Assembly: GCF_009765825.1 (NCBI RefSeq)
Contig: NZ_LMUR01000022.1
Span: 467,982 to 531,981, forward strand
Length of the DNA stretch: 64,000 bases
DNA from: Granulicella sp. L60
GTDB taxonomy: Bacteria; Acidobacteriota; Terriglobia; Terriglobales; Acidobacteriaceae
Direction of reading: 5' to 3'
A program made the translations under genes and the position numbers. Below, piece after piece: positions 55,013-62,604 of this stretch (positions within the stretch are counted from its first letter, which is position 1; each line of letters begins with the position of its first letter). The notes under the pieces are model-generated. The model did not search any database, was not told the DNA's origin, and saw only the letters and a program-made list of their open reading frames with translations.

Positions 55013-55903
55013 ATGCGAAGGCTCGCGCGCCTTCCCAGAGTCATCCACGGCACCTTCGTCCGCGCCATGCAGCACGACTGCCTCAACCTCGCCCAGTCCA
55101 CCGCCTACTCCGCCATGGTGTCGCTCTTCCCGATGCTCATCGTCGCCGCAGCCGTCGTCAGCCTCCTGCCCGACACCGCGCCTCTTCGCTTCCAGCTCTC
55201 GTCCTTCTTCGACCGCATCCTCCCCCCCGACGTCAGCCCCCTCCTCGAGAGCTACTTCGTCACCTCGGCCCATACCGTCCGCTCCAACCACGCCCTCAGC
55301 CTCTCCGCCCTCGTCAGCCTCCTGGGAGCCTCCAGCGTCATCGCCACGCTCATGGAAGGTGTCCGCCGTGCCAACGACCTCCCCGCCGACTGCTGGACCT
55401 TCCTCCAGCGCCGCCGGCGCGCCCTCCTTCTCGTCCCTCTCTCTCTCATCCCCTTCGCCCTCGCTAGTCTCCTCGTCGTCTTCGGTCACTTCATCACCCT
55501 TTGGCTCGCCCTGCACGTCATGGTCTCCGCCCGTACCCCCGTCTACCTCTTCGCCCTGCTCGTCCGCTGGGTCGTCGCCCTCGCCGGCAGCATAGGCATT
55601 ACCGCGGTCATCTATCACATGGGCACCCCAATGCAACAATCGTGGAAGCGCACCCTCCCCGGAGCCGTCGCCTCCACCTTCATGTGGTTTATCGCCACCC
55701 TCGTCTTCGGCTGGTACGTTACCCGCTTCGCCAACTACTCCCAGGTCTACGGCTCACTGGGCGCCGGCATCGCGCTCCTCTTCTGGCTCTATATCATCTC
55801 TCTCAGCGTCCTCTGGGGGGCGGAGTTCAACTCCGAGTTTCACGCACGCTTTTTCTCGCATCATTCCGAGCACTTACCCCCAAACAACTCCGCGCACAGT
55901 TAG
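55013..55903 (+). CDS. YihY/BrkB family membrane protein
   Basis: 296 residues from ATG 55013. About six membrane segments with the family pattern: QHDCLNLAQSTAYSAMVSLF near the N-terminus, LSALVSLLGASSVIATLMEG, and the C-terminal GSLGAGIALLFWLYIISLSV followed by LWGAEFNSEF. The family was once called ribonuclease BN in error; its role is unknown and may involve transport. The longer open frame upstream overlaps the thioredoxin lipoprotein gene and is discarded. The gene starts 34 bases after that gene and is probably co-transcribed. Confidence 0.88.
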   Translation: MRRLARLPRVIHGTFVRAMQHDCLNLAQSTAYSAMVSLFPMLIVAAAVVSLLPDTAPLRFQLSSFFDRILPPDVSPLLESYFVTSAHTVRSNHALSLSALVSLLGASSVIATLMEGVRRANDLPADCWTFLQRRRRALLLVPLSLIPFALASLLVVFGHFITLWLALHVMVSARTPVYLFALLVRWVVALAGSIGITAVIYHMGTPMQQSWKRTLPGAVASTFMWFIATLVFGWYVTRFANYSQVYGSLGAGIALLFWLYIISLSVLWGAEFNSEFHARFFSHHSEHLPPNNSAHS

Positions 55904-55978
55904 AATTGCGACGGAAGCAAAACTCACTGGTCATACCATCCCAATCCACGATGGTGAGAAAGTACCCGCAAGCGACTC

Positions 55979-57532
55979 ATGACGACCTCAAAGACCCTGA
56001 AGCCCCGGAACACCCCAAGCCCTATGCCGACTGATATCCCTTTTCTCTCCCAGGAGCGTACCCGCCGAGCCAAGATCGTCGCCACCCTCGGCCCTGCCTC
56101 CAGTACTCCCGAGGTCTTCCGCCAGCTCGTCCGCGCTGGCCTCGACGTTGCCCGCCTCAACTTCTCCCACGGCAGTCACGCCCAAAAGGCCGAGCTGATC
56201 AAGATGGTCCGCACCGTCGCCAAGGAGGAGGGCAAGCCCATCTGCATCCTCGCCGACCTTCAGGGGCCGAAGATCCGCACCGGCAAACTCAAAGGACATA
56301 AACCCGTTCAGCTTGTTGCGGGTAAACGTCTCACCATCACCCCCCGCGAGATCGAAGGCACCGCCGCCATCGTCGGCACTACCTTCAAGACACTCGCCGA
56401 AAACCTCGAGCCCGGCTCCCGCATCCTGCTCTCCGACGGACTCATCGAGCTGCGCGTTGAGATCGTCAAAGGCGTCGATGTCATCTGCGAGATCGTCAAC
56501 GGCGGCATGCTCGGAGAAAACAAGGGCATCAACCTTCCGGGCATCGCCGTCAACGTCCCCTCCCTCACCGAAAAGGACGAAGAGGACCTCATCTTCGCCA
56601 TCGGCCAGGGCGTAGACACTGTCGCCGTCTCCTTTGTCCGCACTGCGGACGATATCCGCCACGTCAAGAACCGTCTCGCCGCCCTCAAGTCCGACGCCTG
56701 GATCATCGCCAAGCTCGAAAAGCCCCAGGCCATCGAGCACCTCGACAGCATCCTAGAGATCACCGATGCGATCATGGTCGCTCGCGGCGATCTCGGCGTG
56801 GAAGTCCCGCCCGAAAAAGTCCCTGCCATCCAGAAGCACATCATCCGCCGCGCCGCCGAGTATCGCAAACCCGTCATCACCGCCACGCAGATGCTCGAAT
56901 CCATGATCGAGAATCCGCGCCCCACCCGCGCCGAGGCCTCCGACGTCGCCAACGCCATCTACGACGGCACAGACTCCGTTATGCTCTCCGCCGAGTCAGC
57001 CGCAGGCAAGTACCCCGTCGAATCCGTTGCCATGATGGCAAAGATCATCACCGAGACCGAACATCAGATCCGCATCGACCCACCGCCTGCTCTCGGCCAT
57101 CACCCCAGCGTTCGCCTCTCCATCGCCGAGACCATCTGCGAGTGTATGTCCCACGCAGCAGACGACCTCGACGTCGCCGCCATCGCTATCTTCACCGAGA
57201 CCGGAACCACCGCCCGCCTCCTCTCCAAGTACCACCCCGATCCACCCATCTTCGCGCTCTCTCCCTTCGAAAAAGTCATCAATCGCTCGATGCTTCTTTG
57301 GGGCACCTACCCCATCCTCTGCGACCGCTTCCGCGACACCGACAAACTCGTCGAGATGGCCGAGGTTCTCCTCGAAACGCACGGCCACGTTCATCAACGT
57401 CAGATCGTAGGTATCGTCGCCGGGACACGCACCAAATCCGGAGCCACCAACTTCATGCGACTCCACATGGTAGGCGACCGCGACACCACTGCCACGAAGT
57501 CAAAGAAGAAAGCAGTAAAGAAAAAGAAATAG
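55979..57532 (+). CDS. pyk: pyruvate kinase
   Basis: 517 residues from ATG 55979; ATG 56024 is an alternative, since the family usually begins close to RRAKIVATLGPAS. Motifs: LNFSHGSHAQK, ILADLQGPKIRTG, IIAKLEKPQAI, VARGDLGVEVP, and the active-site helix PVITATQMLESMIENPRPTR. The C-terminal domain includes IAIFTETGTTARLLSKYHP. It converts phosphoenolpyruvate and ADP to pyruvate and ATP. The tail is strongly basic (TKSKKKAVKKKK), which is unusual for the family. A bidirectional terminator follows. Confidence 0.96.
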   Translation: MTTSKTLKPRNTPSPMPTDIPFLSQERTRRAKIVATLGPASSTPEVFRQLVRAGLDVARLNFSHGSHAQKAELIKMVRTVAKEEGKPICILADLQGPKIRTGKLKGHKPVQLVAGKRLTITPREIEGTAAIVGTTFKTLAENLEPGSRILLSDGLIELRVEIVKGVDVICEIVNGGMLGENKGINLPGIAVNVPSLTEKDEEDLIFAIGQGVDTVAVSFVRTADDIRHVKNRLAALKSDAWIIAKLEKPQAIEHLDSILEITDAIMVARGDLGVEVPPEKVPAIQKHIIRRAAEYRKPVITATQMLESMIENPRPTRAEASDVANAIYDGTDSVMLSAESAAGKYPVESVAMMAKIITETEHQIRIDPPPALGHHPSVRLSIAETICECMSHAADDLDVAAIAIFTETGTTARLLSKYHPDPPIFALSPFEKVINRSMLLWGTYPILCDRFRDTDKLVEMAEVLLETHGHVHQRQIVGIVAGTRTKSGATNFMRLHMVGDRDTTATKSKKKAVKKKK

Positions 57533-57568
57533 ATCTACTCGCAGTCTTTCCCATACTCGCAAACAAAC

Positions 57569-57598
57569 AAAAGCCGCCTCGATCAAGAGGCGGCTTTT
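57569..57598. terminator. bidirectional terminator between pyk and PEP-CTERM gene
   Basis: AAAAGCCGCCTC-GATCAA-GAGGCGGCTTTT then GTTT. The twelve-pair stem has A and T tracts on both sides, so it serves the convergent genes on either strand. Confidence 0.9.
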
Positions 57599-57624
57599 GT
57601 TTCACATAACATTACAAACTGTCC

Positions 57625-58173
57625 TTATGCAAGCACGCGACGCTTGATCGCACCGGCGGCTCCCAGAATTCCTGTGCCCAGCAGCATCAGGCTGCTTGGC
57701 TCAGGTACCGGCGAAGGCGACGACGGATCCTTGGTTACATCCACACAGTCTGCTTCGACGATCTGGAGAGGAATGCCGGCAAAGCCAACCTTCGCTTCGT
57801 TAAACCAGCCGTCCGACAGGTTGAGGTCCAGTCCATCGGCGAGCGAGAAGGACACTCCCTTGGAATCGAAGAAGTCGGAGTTATCGAATCCCGTCCCAGG
57901 AAAGTCCATCTTGTTGTCGTTGCTATCGAACTTCCCAGGCGCAAGAACAGAGGTGAAGTTCGTTGTGCCGAGCGAGCTCCAGACGGAACCGGTGACATCG
58001 GTGCCCGAGGTGATCGTGTACATGTCGGTCTTACCAACTTCGGTCGCCTGGAACGTTCCCGATCCCGAAAAACCAACTCCGGAGAACGAGAAGCTAAAGG
58101 TATCGGCCATGGCAGAGGAGGAAGGAAGAAGTGCCAGAGAGAGCGCACCAAGGGCAAGAGCAAAATATTTCAT
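57625..58173 (-). CDS. PEP-CTERM sorting domain protein 1
   Basis: 182 residues from ATG 58173, fixed by AAGGAG seven bases upstream. A signal peptide (KYFALALGALSLALLPSSSA) is followed by a beta-rich domain (FSFSFSGVGFSGSGTFQATE) and the sorting signal VPEPSSLMLLGTGILGAAGA followed by IKRR. Such proteins are cut by an exosortase and go to the cell surface or extracellular matrix. No exosortase is encoded in this window. The domain shares its layout with the protein at 58700. Confidence 0.88.
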   Translation of the reverse strand: MKYFALALGALSLALLPSSSAMADTFSFSFSGVGFSGSGTFQATEVGKTDMYTITSGTDVTGSVWSSLGTTNFTSVLAPGKFDSNDNKMDFPGTGFDNSDFFDSKGVSFSLADGLDLNLSDGWFNEAKVGFAGIPLQIVEADCVDVTKDPSSPSPVPEPSSLMLLGTGILGAAGAIKRRVLA

Positions 58174-58368
58174 AGGACTCCTTAAGGTGAAGCAAGTAGG
58201 GACTCGCACAAGTCATATGCACCTTGGCTGCCAAACTCAATTTCACGAATAAAGCCCATAAAACGCTGCATATCACACTCATCCCCGCTTTCCTTGCGGA
58301 CAGTGTGAAAAAAAATGCTCAATGCACATCCATCACTTTTCTCTCGTAACCTCTCGAAGCTCTTGCCG

Positions 58369-58518
58369 TTAGCTCCGTTTGAAGTACTGAATCGCCCGTT
58401 CGTGTTCCTCTGCCTTCTCCCGCGAAGCAAACGTCCCCAAATTCTTGCGCTTTCCCGTCTTCGGATCCTGGTGGCGCGAATAGATGCGGAACTCCCCCGT
58501 CTTCAGTTTACGGATCAT
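58369..58518 (-). CDS. small basic conserved protein
   Basis: 49 residues: it opens MIRKLKTGEFRIYSRHQDPK, continues TGKRKNLGTFASREKAEEHE and ends RAIQYFKRS. The start is fixed by AAGGAGAACGATC before the ATG. It is rich in Lys and Arg and looks like a small beta-hairpin plus helix; similar short proteins of unknown function occur in many environmental bacteria (from memory). It lies between two PEP-CTERM genes on the same strand. The good ribosome binding site and non-random sequence make it a likely real gene. Confidence 0.72.
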   Translation of the reverse strand: MIRKLKTGEFRIYSRHQDPKTGKRKNLGTFASREKAEEHERAIQYFKRS

Positions 58519-58627
58519 GATCGTTCTCCTTAGCCCTAGGATGCTCCGGAGCCGATCCGTGTCTGTCCGGTATCGAAGAGTCCATCACCTGCCCTGACAT
58601 ACGCATTAAAGGAAGTAAGCCTTACGC

Positions 58628-58663
58628 AAAAAAAACAGGCGGGCCTCATGAAGAGCACCCGCC
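58628..58663 (-). terminator. intrinsic terminator of PEP-CTERM gene 2
   Basis: On the minus strand GGCGGG pairs with CCCGCC across a ~14-base loop, followed by TGTTTTTTTT. It lies 37 bases past the stop at 58700. Confidence 0.75.
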
Positions 58664-58699
58664 AGAGTTTTGCAATCCCACAGTTTCTATCTGAGAAGT

Positions 58700-59242
58700 T
58701 TAGAGAGCGAGTCTACGCCGAACCAATCCGACCATACCGAGCAACCCAGTTCCCAGTAGCACCATAGACTCAGGCTCCGGAACAGGCGACGATTCAGGCG
58801 CAATCGAAATATCGATGCTTTGAACCACTTCATTGCCGTTAACCCGCAACAGGTCAACCCCATCGTTTGTTCCGACACTGAACAAGTTTAAAAGCGCCCC
58901 ATTGTTCAGCTCATACGAGAGTCCTGACACGTCGAGCGAATACGTATCGTCCGAAGGAGTGAAAAAGAGCAGGTTGTCGTTAGCGGCGCCCTCGGGAAAT
59001 GTTCCCGGAGCAAGCAGGGAAGTGATCTTCCTGTCAGTGCCGTCTCCCGTATCTGTCGTGCCGCTGATGCTGTCGATAAGATACTCATCGGTTCCAACTG
59101 AAGTTGCCGTAAAACTTCCCGAACCTGAAATGTTTTTCGTGCTCGTGAAGCTGAAATCAAACGTGACGGTATCGGCCAAAGCGGAGGTGGTTCCAACTCC
59201 AGCAAGAACCAGGCTGCAAAGCGCAAGGGTCAAACGGGTCAT
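58700..59242 (-). CDS. PEP-CTERM sorting domain protein 2
   Basis: 180 residues, with AGGAGA before the ATG. A signal peptide (ALCSLVLAGVGTTSALA) is followed by TVTFDFSFTSTKNISGSGSF and a beta-rich body. The sorting signal is VPEPESMVLLGTGLLGMVGL then VRRR. The GSGSFTAT and LLAPGTF segments match the GSGTFQAT and VLAPGKF segments of the protein at 57625, so the two are paralogs. It is an exosortase substrate by pattern. Confidence 0.87.
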   Translation of the reverse strand: MTRLTLALCSLVLAGVGTTSALADTVTFDFSFTSTKNISGSGSFTATSVGTDEYLIDSISGTTDTGDGTDRKITSLLAPGTFPEGAANDNLLFFTPSDDTYSLDVSGLSYELNNGALLNLFSVGTNDGVDLLRVNGNEVVQSIDISIAPESSPVPEPESMVLLGTGLLGMVGLVRRRLAL

Positions 59243-59497
59243 AAATCTCCTGTTAATACTGAGGTTTTACTGAACCTCTACGAGCACTTAGGTAACCAAT
59301 CGCTATCTCCCATAAAATCCGGCGAATTGGCCAAACTGTTACACAAGAACATGCAGCAACTTGCGTACAAATCGTGAAGACTTTTCGCTCTCAAATCCGC
59401 AGCCCAATACTCCCGACGTAGCAATCCTTACCTGCAGAACACCCCATCGGTAACCACGCTCCTCACACTTAATCTGCTCCCCTCGTACAATCGACTC

Positions 59498-61561
59498 ATG
59501 GGCCGTATTCGCATCCTCTCCGACCTCGTGGCGAACCAGATCGCCGCCGGCGAAGTCGTCGAGCGCCCCGCCTCCGTCGTCAAAGAGCTCCTCGAAAACT
59601 CACTCGACGCAGGCGCCACCCGCATCCGCATCGAGGTCGAAGCCGGAGGTCGCAAGCTCATCCGCATCACCGACAACGGCCACGGCATGGTCCGTGACGA
59701 CGCCCTCCTGGCCTTCGAACGCCACGCCACCTCCAAACTCCGCACCTCCGACGATCTCCTCTCCATCTCCACCCTCGGCTTCCGCGGCGAGGCCCTCCCC
59801 TCCATCGCCAGCGTCTCGCGCCTCACCCTCGAAACCCGTGCCAGCGCCGCCGCAGACGGCAAGCCCCAAGAAGCCGGCACCCTCGTAGAGATCGCCGGTG
59901 GCAACATCCTCCGCGTCGAAGACGCAGGCCTCCCCGTCGGCACCACCATCACCCTCCGAGACCTCTTCTTCAACACCCCGGCCCGCCGCAAGTTCCTCAA
60001 GTCCGAGCCCACCGAACTCTCCCACATCGCCGCGCTCGTCACCCACTACGCCCTCGTCCATCCCACCCGGCACTTCGAGCTTCACTCCGCCACCCAGGCC
60101 CTCCTCGTCGCTCCAGCCGTAGCCAACGCAGCCGACCGCCTCTTCCAGATCTTCGGCAAAGACACCACCAGCTACATGCTCCCCACCGCAGCTGAGATCG
60201 ACTTCACCCGCGCCGGCCTGCCCGAGCCGCCACCCTGGAAGCGCGAAGCCGACTACGCTCCGCCCGAACCCGGCTTCCTCCGTCTCACCGGTTTCGTCTC
60301 CAAGCCCGAGCTGCAGAAGCTCAACCGCAACTCCATCTACGTCTTCGTCAATCAGCGCCTCATCCGCGACAAGCTCATCCTCCACGCGCTCTCCGAGGCC
60401 TATCGCAACATCCTTCCCCCGACGTCCTTCCCCGTCGTCCTCCTCTACCTCGAGATGCCCCCTCAAGAGGTCGACGTCAACGTCCACCCCGCCAAAACCG
60501 AAGTTCGCTTCCGTCAGCCCAGCTTCGTCCACGACTTCGTCCGCGACACCATTCGCACCACCCTCATGCAGGCCCGTCCCGCCGCCAGCTTCGCCACCGC
60601 CCTGCAGAACGGTCCCCACGGAGCCTCAAGCTCTCTCCTCCTCGACGTAAGCCCGCTCCCCGGGGCACCCGACCCCCCACTATTCAACCCAACCAACGAC
60701 CCCAGCACTTTCTCAAACGGCCCCGTTGATGGAAGTCGTCATTCGGAGCGCAGCGAAGAACCCCTGTATTTTTCCCAATCCGAGCCGTACCATCCCTCGG
60801 ACGCCGAACCCTTCCACGTAAAATCCCCCACGTTCGAGCTCGCCGCCCCCATCGTCCCGCCATCCCCCGGCCGCTTCGCCTTCTCCGGCCACTCCATCCC
60901 CGTAGGCTACGACCGCACGGAATCCAGCTTCGATTCCGCAGAGAGCGGAGCTGCCCCTCAACAAGCCGACACCCTCACCGCCCTCTCCACCCTCAAGCCC
61001 CTCGGCCAGCTACGCGACTCCTTCATCCTCGCCACCAACGAAGAGGGCCTCTGGATCATCGACCAGCACGTAGCCCACGAGCGCATCCTCTTTGAAAAAG
61101 TTCTCCGCGAACGCGACACCGAACAAGTCCAGCGCCAGCGCCTCCTCATACCCATGCTCGTCGATCTCCTTCCCGCCCAGATGATCACCTTCGCCGAGCT
61201 CGCCGACGAACTCGAACGCAACGGCTTCGAGGTCGAACCCTTCGGCCCCCGCACCCTCGCCGTCAAAGCCGCCCCCGCCGGTCTCGAAGGCCACGAGCTC
61301 GAGCAGATGCTCGAAGAGGTTCTCGCCATCCCCGACCGCAACCGCCAGACCGAGAACGCCGAAGCCCGCCGCCGCCGCATCGCCGCCAGCATCGCCTGCC
61401 ACGCCGCCATCAAGATCAACCAGCCCCTCGAACCCTCCAAGATCACCTGGCTCCTCGACGCCCTCAGCAAGACCGAGCACCCCACCGCCTGCCCCCACGG
61501 CCGCCCTATCGCCCTCCGCTACTCCCACAAAGACATCGCCAAAGCCTTCCAGCGGATCTAA
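59498..61561 (+). CDS. mutL: DNA mismatch repair protein MutL
   Basis: 687 residues. The N-terminal GHKL ATPase has ANQIAAGEVVERPASVVKEL, LENSLDAGA, DNGHGM and GFRGEALPSIASVSR. The C-terminal dimerisation domain has DQHVAHERILFE, the endonuclease motif DQHAxxERIxYE with Val for Ala, and CPHGRPIALRY, so it is of the nicking type used by bacteria without MutH. The linker (~residues 370-505) is Pro/Ser-rich and contains a repeat-derived segment, HSERSEEPLYF at ~415-425. TACAAT (59486-59491) six bases before the ATG and no Shine-Dalgarno imply a leaderless transcript. Confidence 0.97.
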   Translation: MGRIRILSDLVANQIAAGEVVERPASVVKELLENSLDAGATRIRIEVEAGGRKLIRITDNGHGMVRDDALLAFERHATSKLRTSDDLLSISTLGFRGEALPSIASVSRLTLETRASAAADGKPQEAGTLVEIAGGNILRVEDAGLPVGTTITLRDLFFNTPARRKFLKSEPTELSHIAALVTHYALVHPTRHFELHSATQALLVAPAVANAADRLFQIFGKDTTSYMLPTAAEIDFTRAGLPEPPPWKREADYAPPEPGFLRLTGFVSKPELQKLNRNSIYVFVNQRLIRDKLILHALSEAYRNILPPTSFPVVLLYLEMPPQEVDVNVHPAKTEVRFRQPSFVHDFVRDTIRTTLMQARPAASFATALQNGPHGASSSLLLDVSPLPGAPDPPLFNPTNDPSTFSNGPVDGSRHSERSEEPLYFSQSEPYHPSDAEPFHVKSPTFELAAPIVPPSPGRFAFSGHSIPVGYDRTESSFDSAESGAAPQQADTLTALSTLKPLGQLRDSFILATNEEGLWIIDQHVAHERILFEKVLRERDTEQVQRQRLLIPMLVDLLPAQMITFAELADELERNGFEVEPFGPRTLAVKAAPAGLEGHELEQMLEEVLAIPDRNRQTENAEARRRRIAASIACHAAIKINQPLEPSKITWLLDALSKTEHPTACPHGRPIALRYSHKDIAKAFQRI
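60738..60771 (+). repeat. GTCATTC...GAAGAACCC repeat inside mutL, copy 2
   Basis: GTCATTCGGAGCGCAGCGAA then GAACCCCTGTATTT, related to 43279-43323 by shared ends and a shortened middle. It is read in frame within the variable linker of MutL. Confidence 0.6.
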
Positions 61562-61705
61562 CCTCTCTCAAAAAACTTCAACAAAAAGCCGCACACGCCC
61601 ACCACCGCAACTTGGAATGCGCTATGCTGACCTCGGAAAACGTCGCAGCGAGACAGATTCCATGGGTCCCTGTTCTACAAAGCAGTTTGCGTCCCTGGAG
61701 GTCTT

Positions 61706-62350
61706 ATGCGCCCATCTCTCCGCTTAGCCTTGTACCTCGCGCTGATATCTCTCTTCGGCTCGTCTCTCGTCTTCGCCGACGTCATCACTCTTTCGATCTC
61801 CCAGGTTGCGACGGGAACCCTCGGTAGTCAGTCTTTCACCAACCAGCTTGTAACTGTTACCGGAACATTTACCACCGAAGAGTTCGTGGCTTGCCAGAGC
61901 GAATACAGCGACTTCAGTTGCAGCGTAGCACCCGGCGAATTTCTTATAAGTGACGGCGCCGGACTGATCAGTACCATCAGCGTAGGCGGCATCGGCACAG
62001 TCATCGCCGACAGCGCAGATTACTTCAGCTTCGACTACGCAGGCGGTGACCTGGCAAATATCGATATCATTTTCTGGAGTGATAGCGGAGGAGAACTGGC
62101 CCTGCCAAATCCAGCCATCGGCGATTCGTGTATCGGTGCATCGGATGGTGGAGTATATGACTGTCCTGTCTCTGCCTCGACGGAAGCGGGACCCCTGTCT
62201 ATCACCTCCTACGCCGACACCTATTCGACCTCTGTTCAAATCATCGGAGACTCGTCCGTCCCCGAACCCTCTTCGCTCACCCTGCTTGCCACCGGTGTTC
62301 TCGGCATGTCGGAACTGGTACGCCGCCGCCTGCGTCCGCTTGGGAGATAA
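61706..62350 (+). CDS. PEP-CTERM sorting domain protein 3
   Basis: 214 residues from ATG 61706, with TGGAGG upstream. A signal peptide (LALYLALISLFGSSLVFA) is followed by a beta-rich domain (TLSISQVATGTLGSQSFTNQ) with two Cys pairs (ACQSEYSDFSC, SCIGASDGGVYDC). The sorting signal VPEPSSLTLLATGVLGMSEL ends in VRRRLRP. It is more distant from the other two PEP-CTERM proteins. It lies just after mutL but has its own ribosome binding site. Confidence 0.85.
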   Translation: MRPSLRLALYLALISLFGSSLVFADVITLSISQVATGTLGSQSFTNQLVTVTGTFTTEEFVACQSEYSDFSCSVAPGEFLISDGAGLISTISVGGIGTVIADSADYFSFDYAGGDLANIDIIFWSDSGGELALPNPAIGDSCIGASDGGVYDCPVSASTEAGPLSITSYADTYSTSVQIIGDSSVPEPSSLTLLATGVLGMSELVRRRLRPLGR

Positions 62351-62604
62351 ACCTCCCCGCCCACGCAGTTCTTGAAGCGTCCACGCAGGCTCAGGCGAGG
62401 GCGCGACCTCTTTACTTTCATCCGCAGCGAAAGTATCCCGCAGGCCACCCGCACTTTGCGGTATCCTTGTAATTGACGTGCAGCGGACCATTTGACCGAA
62501 CATCAGTCGCGCGCCGCTCCCATCGATTCAAAGACCGTCCTTCGGCCCAGGCCGAAGATTGCTGTAGTGCGTAGCATCGATTCGCCCAGCAGGAAGGCAA
62601 CACC

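Noticed and set aside
54608..55903. 431-codon version of the YihY gene
   Set aside because: The first 135 codons are Ser/Thr/Pro-rich shadow of the thioredoxin lipoprotein gene; the YihY family begins near 55013.
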